From positions 1,054,001 through 1,118,000 of the forward strand of contig NZ_JANQBQ010000001.1 in the NCBI RefSeq assembly GCF_024723825.1: a DNA stretch of 64,000 nt. Direction: 5' to 3'. The position numbers were made by a program, and so were the translations under genes. This DNA comes from Romboutsia lituseburensis (GTDB lineage Bacteria > Bacillota > Clostridia > Peptostreptococcales > Peptostreptococcaceae). This document shows positions 53,997-63,109 of the stretch, piece after piece (position 1 is the stretch's first letter; each line of letters opens with the position of its first letter). The notes under the pieces are model-generated. The model made no database searches, was not told the origin of the DNA, and saw only the letters and a list, made by a program, of their open reading frames with translations.

Positions 53997-55070
53997 TTAT
54001 TTTTCTCTCATAATACTTTTAAAATATTTTTCATTTTCAATTACAATTTTATCTAGGGGGTTTATTTCCTGACACTTTTTATGGTGATAATATGATTTAT
54101 ATATATCATTTAATTCAAAATAGCATGCACATAGATTTAAATGAGGCTTAAATCTCCAGCATCCTAAATTAATACATTGTCTACAATCCTTTGGCATAGG
54201 TAAATTTAATATAACTTCATACCATGCTACTGCTTGAGTAAATTTTTTTTCTTTCTCAAAAGATTTAGCTATATTATAAATTATCTCGCCTCGAGGTTCC
54301 ACATACTCAAAAGTTCTATAGAAATATTCTCTAGCCTTTTTCATCTCTTTTTTATACATATAACATTCCCCTATTTTACAAAGAGCATCTACAATTTCTT
54401 CCTCCCAAGTCTCTCTAGAAACAAACTCCTCCAATATATTTATAGCTTCATCAAACATTAGATTGCAATAAAGTTCTTTTCCATAGTAGTATAAGTCTCT
54501 ATCACTAAACATATTTCCTAATTCTAAGTTTTTCTTATATATTCTTAAATTTCTATCATCTACACACTTTATTTTGTCATGTATTATTGATATATCACTA
54601 TCTAATATATTTCCATCTATATCTATATATTCATGAATAAAGCCTATCCATTTAAAATTTCTATCTCTTTTTACCATCCTATTTCGTCTTGATATTATTT
54701 TAGGATTCCCATTTTCATCTATACACATATGAGTTTCCATAGTTATTGCATCAACATTATCATTTAAATTGTCTTTTAAATTTAATAACTTTTTTTGATT
54801 TAATTTATCTATAGTTTCATCTGCATCTAGCCATAATATATAGTCCTTTGTAGCTTTGCTAAATGAAAATTCTCTAGCTTTTGAAAAATCATCTATCCAT
54901 TTAAAATTGTAAATATCTGATGTATATTTTCTTACTAAGTCTATAGTTTTATCCTTTGATCCTGTATCAACGATTATTATTTCATCAACTATCTTATATA
55001 CACTTTCTAGACATCTAGATATAACTTTTTCTTCGTCTTTAACGATCATACATAGGCTTATTGTAGTCAT
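53997..55070 (-). CDS. GT2 glycosyltransferase with C-terminal TPR-like helices (SunS-like)
   Basis: A 357-residue cytoplasmic glycosyltransferase. The catalytic half (about 1-170) begins ISLCMIVKDEEKVISRCLES (4-23), has IIIVDTGSKDKTIDLV (about 32-47) and the metal motif YILWLDADETID (about 72-83), followed by HEYIDIDG. The second half (about 180-350) holds repeated helix pairs of the TPR type, with several cysteines (CRQCINLGC near 298-306). This combination is found in SunS-like and other bacterial protein glycosyltransferases that modify peptides or flagellins. The ATG at 55070 follows AAGGAG. It is monocistronic. Acceptor unknown. Confidence 0.88.
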   Translation of the reverse strand: MTTISLCMIVKDEEKVISRCLESVYKIVDEIIIVDTGSKDKTIDLVRKYTSDIYNFKWIDDFSKAREFSFSKATKDYILWLDADETIDKLNQKKLLNLKDNLNDNVDAITMETHMCIDENGNPKIISRRNRMVKRDRNFKWIGFIHEYIDIDGNILDSDISIIHDKIKCVDDRNLRIYKKNLELGNMFSDRDLYYYGKELYCNLMFDEAINILEEFVSRETWEEEIVDALCKIGECYMYKKEMKKAREYFYRTFEYVEPRGEIIYNIAKSFEKEKKFTQAVAWYEVILNLPMPKDCRQCINLGCWRFKPHLNLCACYFELNDIYKSYYHHKKCQEINPLDKIVIENEKYFKSIMREK

Positions 55071-55130
55071 GTTAATTACTCCTTACTTTTGTTTATTATA
55101 CTTTAATGTATGATAAGACGACATATTTTG

Positions 55131-55300
55131 TTAAATCATATCTATATTAAAAATAAAATAGACTTTCCAATCACCATGAGAAACTGGTATTAAATTATCA
55201 TATTCATTTGTATTAGATTTTGGATTATATTCATAAGCTTATCATAGTTGAACATATCACTTCTCAAACTTCTATATACAAATATTTTATCTATTAACAT
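55131..55300 (-). pseudogene. Remnant of a gamma-glutamylcyclotransferase-like gene
   Basis: The ATG at 55298-55300 overlaps the pcp stop codon and is preceded by GGTGGAG. The frame reads [20 protein letters not shown], close to the KVFVYGTLR start of gamma-glutamylcyclotransferases, with G changed to R. After a frame change it reads EYDNLIPVSHGDWKVYF, like the family's C-terminal end, and stops at 55131-55133. The middle of the protein is missing (about 57 codons remain, of roughly 130-150). An intact enzyme would release 5-oxoproline, which fits the neighbouring pcp and DUF969/DUF979 genes. Family call is from short motifs, so moderate. Confidence 0.6.
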
Positions 55301-55724
55301 ATTTCTCCACCTATAGTTTTTATGTCTTCTTTATATAAAGTGCAGGCCTCTATTGCTAGTTCTAGTCCTTTTGCAATTTCATCTAAAGACATATATGGAG
55401 TATTTTTCTTATCCATAACTTGAGAAGTAATATATGGTATGTGTATAAAACCACCTTTTATATTAGGATACTTTTTGTCTACCATGTATAATATTCCATA
55501 CATGACATGGTTACAAATAAAAGTACCAGCTGTGTTATATACAGTCGCAGGTATTTTATTTTCATTTATATGTTTAACCATTGCCTTTATCGATAAGTTA
55601 GAAAAATATGCAGCTTGTCCTACAGATATAACTACGTCTGGATTATGCTTTTCAATCGCTTCTTCTGCTGGGTTTACTGGTTCTCCTCCAAATGGATCAC
55701 AAATCCAGTTAATAAAACTTTCAT
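55294..55724 (-). pseudogene. pcp: Broken pyrrolidone-carboxylate peptidase gene
   Basis: From ATG 55722-55724 (ribosome site AGGAGG) the frame reads MKVLLTGF and is then shifted by a 2-bp insertion at about 55698-55701. After that it reads [66 protein letters not shown] and ends GGEIC. Compared with the usual protein of about 215 residues, about 35 residues are missing after NPA and about 40 after GQA. The active-site Cys/His region [10 protein letters not shown] survives, but the catalytic Glu stretch is gone. Intact enzyme removes N-terminal pyroglutamate from peptides. It lies beside its usual DUF969/DUF979 partners. Confidence 0.88.
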
Positions 55725-55769
55725 TTTGCTACCTCCTGTAATGCTTATTTATCTTATTTTATAATTTTA

Positions 55770-56702
55770 CTAAAATGCTAAGAAATACATTGCAAATATA
55801 TGAAGTACTAATAAAACTATAGCAACTGGTGCTTGATATTTTATAACGTCATATTGCTTTCTCATTTCTAGAAGTGCTGCTGGAACTATATTAAAGTTTG
55901 CAGCCATTGGTGTTAATAATGTTCCACAATATCCAGCTGTTAATGCTAAAGCACCAACTATAGCAGGATTAGCTCCTTGAGCTAAAACAAACGGTATACC
56001 TATTCCAGCTGTTATAACAGCAAATGCAGCAAATGCATTTCCCATTATCATAGTGAATATTGCCATGCCTAGTACATACGCAACTACTCCAAAGAATCTA
56101 CTATCTGCAGGTACTACTCCTGAAATTATATTTGATATTACTTCTCCAACTCCAGCTGTAGTAAATAGCGCTCCTAGAGCAACTAAAAGTTGTGGTAACA
56201 TACTTGCAGGACCCATTTGTTGTAAAAGTCTTGCACTATCATCTACTGTTGTTGAAATTTTTGCTTTAGTTAACATAAATGCTGATATTAACGCTATTAC
56301 CGCACCTGCTCCTATTGCAAATTGTGAAGAACTTCTATAAGCCTTTAGACCCATTGCAACTGCAACAGCTGCAAATGCCAATACTAATGATGGCCAGAAT
56401 ATCTTATTTCCAAGTTTTTCTGATTGTTTTTGACCAAATTCTTCACTTAGCATATCGTATTTTGCAAATACAACTTGCTTTGTAAGCGTTAGTAAACTTG
56501 ATAATATTAAAATTAATCCTATTATATTAGCAGGTATTAATGTTCCAAATATAAATGGTATAGACATTAATATCCAAAATAATGCTGTTCCGTATTTTTT
56601 ATTACTATCTATTGTCTTATATGACTTTATTGCAATAACTATCATTAAAAGGCCCATAAGAGCATAAAAAATTTCTAACGATATATTTATAAAGTTTTGC
56701 AC
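55770..56702 (-). CDS. DUF979 membrane protein (putative 5-oxoproline permease subunit)
   Basis: A 310-residue polytopic membrane protein with about nine helices. It matches the DUF979 pattern, with LIPANIIGLILILSSLLTL (about 54-72), MGNAFAAFAVITAGIGIPFV (about 221-240) and AGYCGTLLTPMAANFNIVPA (about 255-274). DUF979 genes are found with DUF969 and pyrrolidone-carboxylate peptidase or 5-oxoprolinase genes, from which a role in pyroglutamate uptake has been proposed. The initiation codon is GTG at 56702, with AAGGAGGG 7 nt upstream. It follows the DUF969 gene by 21 nt. Despite the broken pcp gene downstream, its frame is intact. Confidence 0.85.
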   Translation of the reverse strand: MQNFINISLEIFYALMGLLMIVIAIKSYKTIDSNKKYGTALFWILMSIPFIFGTLIPANIIGLILILSSLLTLTKQVVFAKYDMLSEEFGQKQSEKLGNKIFWPSLVLAFAAVAVAMGLKAYRSSSQFAIGAGAVIALISAFMLTKAKISTTVDDSARLLQQMGPASMLPQLLVALGALFTTAGVGEVISNIISGVVPADSRFFGVVAYVLGMAIFTMIMGNAFAAFAVITAGIGIPFVLAQGANPAIVGALALTAGYCGTLLTPMAANFNIVPAALLEMRKQYDVIKYQAPVAIVLLVLHIFAMYFLAF

Positions 56703-56723
56703 GTCATTTCCCTCCTTATTTAA

Positions 56724-57392
56724 TTATTTTTGTCCATATTTTCTTTTTAACTTTTTATCAAATAAGTAATTTTGAACTGCTGATACTAAAAACGATACCA
56801 CAGCCATTATTATACTTACTTTAGCTATTTCTAATTCTGAAACTTTAAATCCTTGCTCCGATAAAGTTGAGGCTATAAGTAAAACTCCACTACTTCCAGC
56901 AAATAAATTTTGTCCATAGAAGTTACCATAATTCTCTGATGCAGCAGCTAATGCTTTTATAGCTTCTTCATCTCCTTCTTCTATTTCTTTATGTTTACTT
57001 ATTGCAGCAGCTTGAGCCATTGGATTTACTAATGTTCTAACAAACTGAGGATGCCCACTCATTCTTATTGATAATACTCCAGCAATTTGTCTTATTAGCA
57101 TATATATACTAAAAACTCCACCTGCTGTAAGCTTTCCTAAGCTCTCTATTAAATGTACTGCTCTTTGTCTTAAACCATATCTCTCTAAAATCCCTATTAC
57201 TGGTAATGTTAATATGAATAATGATACAGCTCTATTAGCCACAAATGATTCACCTAAAATAGTAAGTATTTGGTTTATGTCTAAACCTGCTACTAAACCT
57301 GTAGCAAGATCTGCTACTAGTACTGTAAAAAGAGTTTCAATTTTAAAAATAAACCCTATCACAACAATTAAAACTCCTATAAGTTTTATCAT
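56724..57392 (-). CDS. DUF969 membrane protein (putative 5-oxoproline permease subunit)
   Basis: A 222-residue membrane protein with about five helices. It has the family's blocks LIGVLIVVIGFIFKIETLFT (3-22), RLLPVIGxLERYGLRQRA-like sequence (TLPVIGILERYGLRQRA, about 62-78), SGHPQFVRTLVNPMAQAAA (about 113-131) and NFYGQNLFAGSSGVLL (about 156-171). It is the partner of DUF979. The gene leads the operon DUF969-DUF979-pcp-cyclotransferase remnant; the ATG at 57392 follows AAAGGAG. Permease function is proposed by gene neighbourhood, not shown. Confidence 0.85.
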   Translation of the reverse strand: MIKLIGVLIVVIGFIFKIETLFTVLVADLATGLVAGLDINQILTILGESFVANRAVSLFILTLPVIGILERYGLRQRAVHLIESLGKLTAGGVFSIYMLIRQIAGVLSIRMSGHPQFVRTLVNPMAQAAAISKHKEIEEGDEEAIKALAAASENYGNFYGQNLFAGSSGVLLIASTLSEQGFKVSELEIAKVSIIMAVVSFLVSAVQNYLFDKKLKRKYGQK

Positions 57393-57553
57393 AGTTTAAT
57401 GCTCCTTTCGTTTTAACTTAATTTTATTCTTCCAAGATGCTTAACTTTGATTCAATTGAATCTGAAATCATTTGTATCTATTATACACTCTGTCGATTTT
57501 TGCCGTAAGTCCCGTTTTTTGTATATTAATTATTTTCTAAATTTTCTATATAA

Positions 57554-57589
57554 TAAAAAGAGTGCCTTAATATTATTAAAACACTCTTA
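57554..57589 (-). terminator. Terminator after dynamin-like gene pair
   Basis: TAAGAGTG pairs with CACTCTTA, with an inner TTAATA pairing and T residues on the minus strand, 45 nt after the stop codon at 57635. Confidence 0.7.
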
Positions 57590-57634
57590 ACTATTTGTTA
57601 TTTACACATTTTTAGTTTTATTTTTTTATTAATT

Positions 57635-59320
57635 TTACATTAAAATGTTTTTGAAATTATTTATATATTCTTCACTATCTTTTACTAAAATTTCCAAGTC
57701 ATATTTGCTATTATATATGCCTTTTATATTTTTTAAAATATCTAAAGTAGTATAAAGTATTTCTTTACTTGCACTTTCATATCCATTTTTCAAATCTTCT
57801 ACTGTTTTATACTTTACTTCCTCTATAAAATCATCTACATCCTTTAATACATCTTTACTTTTTTGTTCTAACTTAACTTTATCATATATAGCTTTTGCTA
57901 TTGCACCGCTTACGGTCCCTGCAATTAATAATGGAGGGCAATACATCATCAGTGCACTACCTATAGTAACAGACGCAGCAGATCCTCCTATCAAAGCACT
58001 ATATAATGATACAATGCTTCCAGATGTTGCACCTATTACTGCTCCTGTTCCTACTACTGCGAGCATATCATTTATATTAGCTTTTTCACCTTGTAAATTA
58101 AAATTAGGGCTACTTAAGAATTCTTTTTTATAATTTATTTCATCAACGTATTTTTTTATGTTTTCATCAAGCTCCTGACTTACTTCTTTTATGCATTCAC
58201 TCCATTCTAAGAAAAATAAATCATCTAATTCTATCTTTTTTTTATTAATAATTTCAGCTACATAGTTTTCATTTATATACAGATTTGCATCAGTTATATT
58301 TTCCTTTATCTTTTCTATTTCTTCATTGAAAAATACACGATTTGACCAATCATCAATCTCAAAATCCATTTTAGACTTTATATATTCAAACTTATTTTGA
58401 AGTATCTTTTCATATTTATTAAGCTCATCAATAGTAATAGATATTGATTTTATATAATCATGGTGATTTATTATTTCTTTCTGTATAACACCTTTAATTG
58501 ATAGCTCTCTACTTTCTTTTTTTATATCATCACAATTTTCATATATATTTTGTATATATTTATTTAAATCATTAAAATTTTTTTTCAAATCTGTATAGTT
58601 AGATATTACTAAGTCATTATCTTTAGCTATTGCCTTTTTACTAATTTTCCCCTGATATTCTAAATAAGAAGATACCATAAAAAATTTATCCATATAAATC
58701 CCATACTCATCGTTTATATATTCTAATGTATCATTTTTATTTTTATCTAATAAATCACTTTTATTTATAACTCCTACAATAGGCTTTTTATATTCGCAAA
58801 TTAAATCCAGTGCATCAGATATATCTTCCTGACCTAGATGAGTTGCATCTATTACAAATAAAATCAGGTCTGCATTTTTAATATATGACATAGTTTTTTC
58901 TTCATTTTGTTTTGTTATACTCTTAAGACCTGGAGTGTCTACTATGTTTATATTTTTTAAATAATCTAGATTTAATCTAACTTTAGTAACATATTTTTCT
59001 TTTGTTATATATGATTCTGAATCATAAATTACTTCTAATATATTGGATGTAGTTTCTAAAACATCAACTTCACTAACTTCACAGCCTAAAAGTGCATTTA
59101 CTAAACTAGATTTTCCTGATTTAACTTCACCTACAATAACTATTTTTAATGGGTCTTCTTTATTATTTTCTATAGCTTTTATATTTTCTAACGTTTCATC
59201 TAATTTTTTATAAATTAAATTTTTAAATGGAAGGGAGTTTTCTTCTATTAGTTTTTTTCTAATAGGAGAATTTAAAAACTGTTCTTTTATATCATAAATA
59301 TTAATTTTATTTTTTTCCAA
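57635..59320 (-). CDS. Dynamin-like GTPase, membrane-segment type
   Basis: A 561-residue bacterial dynamin-like protein. GTPase motifs: G1 VGEVKSGKSSLVNAL (about 63-77), a G2 threonine within ETTSNILEV (about 89), G3 IVDTPGLKS (about 127-135) and G4 GVINKSDLLD (about 187-196). A long helical stalk runs from about 255 to 425. A hydrophobic Gly/Ala/Ser-rich segment (about 425-495) can bury in membrane, and a helical end follows. Such proteins bind and fuse or remodel membranes. The initiation codon is TTG at 59320, with GAGGTGA in front, 4 nt after the upstream GTPase stop codon; the two therefore form a coupled pair and may work as a hetero-oligomer like DynA's two halves. Confidence 0.88.
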   Translation of the reverse strand: MEKNKINIYDIKEQFLNSPIRKKLIEENSLPFKNLIYKKLDETLENIKAIENNKEDPLKIVIVGEVKSGKSSLVNALLGCEVSEVDVLETTSNILEVIYDSESYITKEKYVTKVRLNLDYLKNINIVDTPGLKSITKQNEEKTMSYIKNADLILFVIDATHLGQEDISDALDLICEYKKPIVGVINKSDLLDKNKNDTLEYINDEYGIYMDKFFMVSSYLEYQGKISKKAIAKDNDLVISNYTDLKKNFNDLNKYIQNIYENCDDIKKESRELSIKGVIQKEIINHHDYIKSISITIDELNKYEKILQNKFEYIKSKMDFEIDDWSNRVFFNEEIEKIKENITDANLYINENYVAEIINKKKIELDDLFFLEWSECIKEVSQELDENIKKYVDEINYKKEFLSSPNFNLQGEKANINDMLAVVGTGAVIGATSGSIVSLYSALIGGSAASVTIGSALMMYCPPLLIAGTVSGAIAKAIYDKVKLEQKSKDVLKDVDDFIEEVKYKTVEDLKNGYESASKEILYTTLDILKNIKGIYNSKYDLEILVKDSEEYINNFKNILM

Positions 59321-59324
59321 GATT

Positions 59325-61037
59325 TCACCTCAAATCATTTAATATGTTTTCTATATCATTTAAGTATTCTATATGTTTTTTTATATTTGAATAATGAATA
59401 TATTTTTTTTCAAATTCATTATTTTTGGTTTGATTTATGTCAAACTTTATTGCTTCAATTTTGTCGTTTAGTACTTCATTTATCTCATTCTTTAAACTAT
59501 TGATGTTTTTATAGATTTGCTCTTTGAATAGTATCTCATTTGTTTGAGTTTCATAAGTTTTTTTAGAAATGAATTTATCCAAAATATTTTTATTTTGATG
59601 CACAGTTTTATAATCTGTATATATAGAACTACTTTTTGTATGATAGTTAATTATTATATTTTTACTTTTGGTAAAGTATATCTCTGTATCTACTTTATTT
59701 TGTTTGTGTTTTTTACTTAGATTTGCTTTCATTTGTGTATCTTCATATAATTTTTTTAATTCTATATTACATTGATTTTGCAATTTTTCTATATTATCTT
59801 TCAATACAGAATTAAATTTATCTATACATATATTGTTATTTTTTATGCTATCAAGATAATCATTTGTCGATATATATAATTTATTCAATTTTTTATTTAT
59901 ATCAAAATCAATTTGATTATATATAGACATATCATTATAAAGTTCTCGTTTATAACTATAGATTAAATTCATTACATTTATTCTCATAGTATCTAAATTT
60001 CTATATTTTGAAGCTATTTGATTATGCTCACATACCTTAGTAAAGTTATCATATATACTATTGTATAGTTCATTTATATTGCTTTTTTTTACTAATTCGT
60101 AATTATTAGTTAAAAAACCATCTAAAGCATATTTTGCTGAAATATATACTATATCTTCAAATTTATTTTTATATATCTCACTTATTCGTCTTCTAACTTT
60201 AGCTAGATTGGCTAAATTTTCTTTTTCAATTATATCTATTTTATTTACTACTGCTATTTTATTTTTCTTTGTTTTATATAACCTATCAATATCATTTATT
60301 TCATTTATTAATTTACTGGTTTCATTTGATACTATATTTGAAGCATCTATCAACCATATAACACCATCTGCTCTTTCATAATAACTTTTCATTCTATTTA
60401 ATGTATTCTTTAATAAAGTTTGATTCAATCCAGGTGTATCTACAATTATAAAATCATTTAATATATCTCCCTTTTTTAAGTAATATTTAACTTGCTCTAT
60501 ATTGGACTTATATAAGTATTTGTGTTCTAACTTTACCTTGTATTCTTTAAGTTCTTTAGTACTTATGTCTTTGTTTTTTTTATATTCTTTTACCATATTA
60601 GCTATATTTTTTTTTGATTTCTTAAATTTATATTCTTCATTTTTCAAAATATATTTTCCTTTATCCACACTAATTATTTCTTTTTCCTTATCTGTATAAT
60701 AAATCTCTATATTTTCATCATCTGACATTATAAATTCATCTAATTTCCATGTATTTGGAATATCATTTGTTTCAACTATATTTTGATTTAATAAAGCATT
60801 TATCAATGTTGATTTTCCATAATTTCCTGATCCTATAACAAATAATAGAAATGGATTTTTCAACTCCAAAACACTTTCTAATGTTTTTTTTACTTCTGCT
60901 TCTAATAGATTAAATAAATTTGATGTTTTACTTTCTCTTGATAAATCTATATCTAATTTAAGCATATCTAGTGATTGTTCTATATTCTTTATTATACTTA
61001 TCATACGTGAAAGCTCTATTTGCCTACTTTCATACAT
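59325..61037 (-). CDS. Dynamin-like GTPase, partner
   Basis: A 570-residue GTPase of the same family. G1 VIGSGNYGKSTLINALL (about 66-82), a possible G2 in ETNDIPNTWKLDE (about 89-101), G3 IIVDTPGLNQTLL (about 195-207) and G4 AVVNKIDIIEKENL (about 265-278). A long, Asn/Lys-rich coiled-coil stalk (about 340-570) follows. It has no evident hydrophobic membrane segment, unlike its partner, so the second protein may supply membrane insertion. The frame extends to an ATG at 61046, but AAGGA then directly abuts it; the ATG at 61037 has a normal 9-nt spacing. First gene of a two-gene operon. Confidence 0.86.
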   Translation of the reverse strand: MYESRQIELSRMISIIKNIEQSLDMLKLDIDLSRESKTSNLFNLLEAEVKKTLESVLELKNPFLLFVIGSGNYGKSTLINALLNQNIVETNDIPNTWKLDEFIMSDDENIEIYYTDKEKEIISVDKGKYILKNEEYKFKKSKKNIANMVKEYKKNKDISTKELKEYKVKLEHKYLYKSNIEQVKYYLKKGDILNDFIIVDTPGLNQTLLKNTLNRMKSYYERADGVIWLIDASNIVSNETSKLINEINDIDRLYKTKKNKIAVVNKIDIIEKENLANLAKVRRRISEIYKNKFEDIVYISAKYALDGFLTNNYELVKKSNINELYNSIYDNFTKVCEHNQIASKYRNLDTMRINVMNLIYSYKRELYNDMSIYNQIDFDINKKLNKLYISTNDYLDSIKNNNICIDKFNSVLKDNIEKLQNQCNIELKKLYEDTQMKANLSKKHKQNKVDTEIYFTKSKNIIINYHTKSSSIYTDYKTVHQNKNILDKFISKKTYETQTNEILFKEQIYKNINSLKNEINEVLNDKIEAIKFDINQTKNNEFEKKYIHYSNIKKHIEYLNDIENILNDLR

Positions 61038-61221
61038 ACTTACCATTCCTTTTTAGCTTTACTATATTTAATTATTTATTTTACATTATATGAACAATTT
61101 ATTTTTTCAAGACCTAAGTATCTTATTTTAGTTAATCTATTCACCTTGCAATATTTATAAATTCAATGTATAAATATTATATTAAGTATTCATATACTGT
61201 TACTGAAAGGAGATGTTTAAT

Positions 61222-61566
61222 ATGAAAAAAGCATCATCATTTATTGTTATAAATGCAATTTCTATATATTTAGTTTCATTGTTAATGGATAATATGTATA
61301 TAGGATCTTTTAAATCACTACTTATTCTCACTTTAATATTTGGTATTTTAAATCTTACAGTAAAACCTATTATAAAGTTTTTTTCTTTACCAATAACATT
61401 TTTAACTTTAGGTCTTTTTTCTTTAGTTATTAATGGAGCTGTTTTAAAACTTGCATTTTCAATTGTTTCTGGAGTTCATCTAAGTGGGTTTATAAGTGCA
61501 ATTATTGCATCAATATTATTGTCTATTGCAAATATGATCTTATACAGTGTACTTGGTGATGACTAA
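61222..61566 (+). CDS. Small four-helix membrane protein (phage-holin family, YvlD-like)
   Basis: A 114-residue membrane protein with four helices (about 5-25, 30-50, 56-78 and 82-110). It has LIFGILNLTVKPIIKFFSLP (about 38-57), the N-x-x-V-K-P-x-x-x-x-x-x-x-P block of the mycobacterial 4-TMS holin/YvlD family. These proteins are general bacterial membrane proteins and do not indicate a prophage. I start at the ATG at 61222, because AAAGGAG overlaps the earlier in-frame ATG at 61213. Terminator directly behind. Confidence 0.85.
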   Translation: MKKASSFIVINAISIYLVSLLMDNMYIGSFKSLLILTLIFGILNLTVKPIIKFFSLPITFLTLGLFSLVINGAVLKLAFSIVSGVHLSGFISAIIASILLSIANMILYSVLGDD

Positions 61567-61569
61567 AAA

Positions 61570-61592
61570 GAAGAGGATAACCTCTTTTTTTT
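61570..61592 (+). terminator. Terminator after YvlD-like gene
   Basis: AAGAGG-ATAA-CCTCTT followed by a T-run, immediately after the stop codon. Confidence 0.85.
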
Positions 61593-61663
61593 AATGTAAT
61601 TTTTAAACTAATAATTATTGGGTAATAATAACTATAATACAATATAGTTTTTGGAGGTATTTT

Positions 61664-62080
61664 ATGAGTTTTGCTAAGATAAGTGATCTTGATATAAATA
61701 AAGATAGTAGAAGTTTCGTAATTACATATAATTTTAATGCTAAAGAACTTTCTGTAATTAAAACGATTTGTAATTTATTAGGTATTAGAGATATAGAAAT
61801 ATTAACTAAACATAATTCAAATTCTAAAATTAAAGATATAATAAATAAACAATTAGATAATGGTGAAGAAGAAGGTATAAATCAGAAATCTTTAATTTTC
61901 AATAACATTGAATCAATTAAAGTAAGTGCTTTTATAGATAATTTAAAGAAATTTAGAATTAATAGACCTCTTATAGCATTTGTTACTGAAGACAATATAA
62001 ATTGGAGTTTAAACACTCTTGTTTCTCATTTATTAGAGGAAAGAAATGCTTTAAAAACTAGAAAAACTGTTAATCATTAA
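61664..62080 (+). CDS. DUF3783-like hypothetical protein
   Basis: A 138-residue soluble protein. The first half looks like a small alpha/beta fold (SFVITYNFNAKELSVIKTIC, about 16-35, then a linker rich in Asn/Glu). The second half reads NRPLIAFVTEDNINWSLNTL (about 104-123) and ends in LLEERNALKTRK. The P-L-I-A-x-V-T-x-x-N-I-x-W block is the mark of DUF3783, whose members occur in Clostridia and have no known role. TTGGAGGT lies 6 nt before the ATG at 61664. It is a single gene between two terminators. Confidence 0.75.
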   Translation: MSFAKISDLDINKDSRSFVITYNFNAKELSVIKTICNLLGIRDIEILTKHNSNSKIKDIINKQLDNGEEEGINQKSLIFNNIESIKVSAFIDNLKKFRINRPLIAFVTEDNINWSLNTLVSHLLEERNALKTRKTVNH

Positions 62081-62119
62081 AAATAGTCTCAAACTTATCA
62101 TAAGTTTGAGACTATTTTT
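62079..62119. terminator. Bidirectional intrinsic terminator
   Basis: A long perfect stem (AAAAATAGTCTCAAACTTA with its complement, 2-nt loop) lies between convergent genes and can terminate both. Confidence 0.9.
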
Positions 62120-62224
62120 ATTTAAATAAAATTTATTTTTTATAGTTTTTGTAAATTTAAAATATATTAGATGTTTTCTAGAACTTTTTGTGCTATCATT
62201 TATCTTAAGAAGAGTAAGTTTTAA

Positions 62225-63109
62225 TTAATAAAAATGTTTTAGTTGTTTTAATCGACTTGGATGTCTTAATTTTCTTATTGCCTTAGCTTCGATTTGTCTA
62301 ATTCTCTCTCTTGTTACACCAAATACTTTACCTATTTCTTCTAATGTTTTAGGTGTATCATCATCAAGACCAAATCTCATTCTAAGAACTCTTTGTTCTT
62401 GTTCACTAAGGCCAGTTAATAGTTCTTCTATTTTTTCGCGTAGGTTATTTTGTTCTACTTCATGCATTACTACATCACCAAAGTCTGCGTCTGATGGAAT
62501 AAATTCAACTAAACTACTATCTTCATCTTCTTTTATAGGTGTATCTAAAGATACAACATTTTTATCTCTCTTTAATATATCTATAACTTTTTCTACTTCA
62601 AGGTCACATACTTCTGCTAGCTCATCTAAGCTAGGGTCTCTTTGAAGTACATTAGCTAACTCTTGTTTTTTTCTTTTAACAAAATTTATTCTTTGATGTA
62701 AATGTACAGGTATTCTAATAGTATTTTCACAGTCATCTATGTATCTTGTTATACTTTGTTTTATCCACCATGTAGCATAAGTGCTGAATTTATATCCCTT
62801 TTTATAATCGTACTTTTCTACAGCTTTTATTAATCCAATATTTCCAGCTTGAATTAAATCTAGCATATCTACACTTTCTTTTCTGTATTTTTTAGCAATG
62901 CTTACAACTAATCTATAATTGGCATTTATAAATTGTTCTTTCGCTTCTGGTGAAGAGTTAATTATTGCCTTTGCTAGTTCTACTTCTTCAACGGCTGATA
63001 GCATTTTGTACTCTTCAATTTCTTTTAAGTACATTTTCATTGCATTTGATGTGTTTGATGAGTCCCCATAAATATAATTTTCATAAGTATGTTCTTTTTT
63101 AGCCCCCAT
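62225..63109 (-). CDS. SigA/RpoD-like sigma factor lacking region 1.1
   Basis: A 294-residue sigma-70 group protein that directs RNA polymerase to promoters. Region 1.2 (MKMYLKEIEEYKMLSAVEEV, about 24-43), regions 2.1-2.4 (about 60-130, with DLIQAGNIGLIKAVEKYDY and KFSTYATWWIKQSITRYIDD), region 3 (about 135-205) and region 4 (about 225-285, with TLEEIGKVFGVTRERIRQIE and RKLRHPSR) are present. It lacks region 1.1 and is shorter than typical housekeeping SigA (about 370 residues). Region 2.4 reads ITRYIDDCENTIRIPVHLHQ instead of [20 protein letters not shown]. No dnaG gene lies upstream. It is therefore probably a second, group 2 sigma factor rather than the primary one. ATG at 63109 has an AAGGGG site. 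Confidence 0.88.
   Translation of the reverse strand: MGAKKEHTYENYIYGDSSNTSNAMKMYLKEIEEYKMLSAVEEVELAKAIINSSPEAKEQFINANYRLVVSIAKKYRKESVDMLDLIQAGNIGLIKAVEKYDYKKGYKFSTYATWWIKQSITRYIDDCENTIRIPVHLHQRINFVKRKKQELANVLQRDPSLDELAEVCDLEVEKVIDILKRDKNVVSLDTPIKEDEDSSLVEFIPSDADFGDVVMHEVEQNNLREKIEELLTGLSEQEQRVLRMRFGLDDDTPKTLEEIGKVFGVTRERIRQIEAKAIRKLRHPSRLKQLKHFY

Noticed and set aside
61222..61566. Prophage holin
   Set aside because: The family name includes holin, but no endolysin or other phage gene is nearby and the protein matches the YvlD-type bacterial group.
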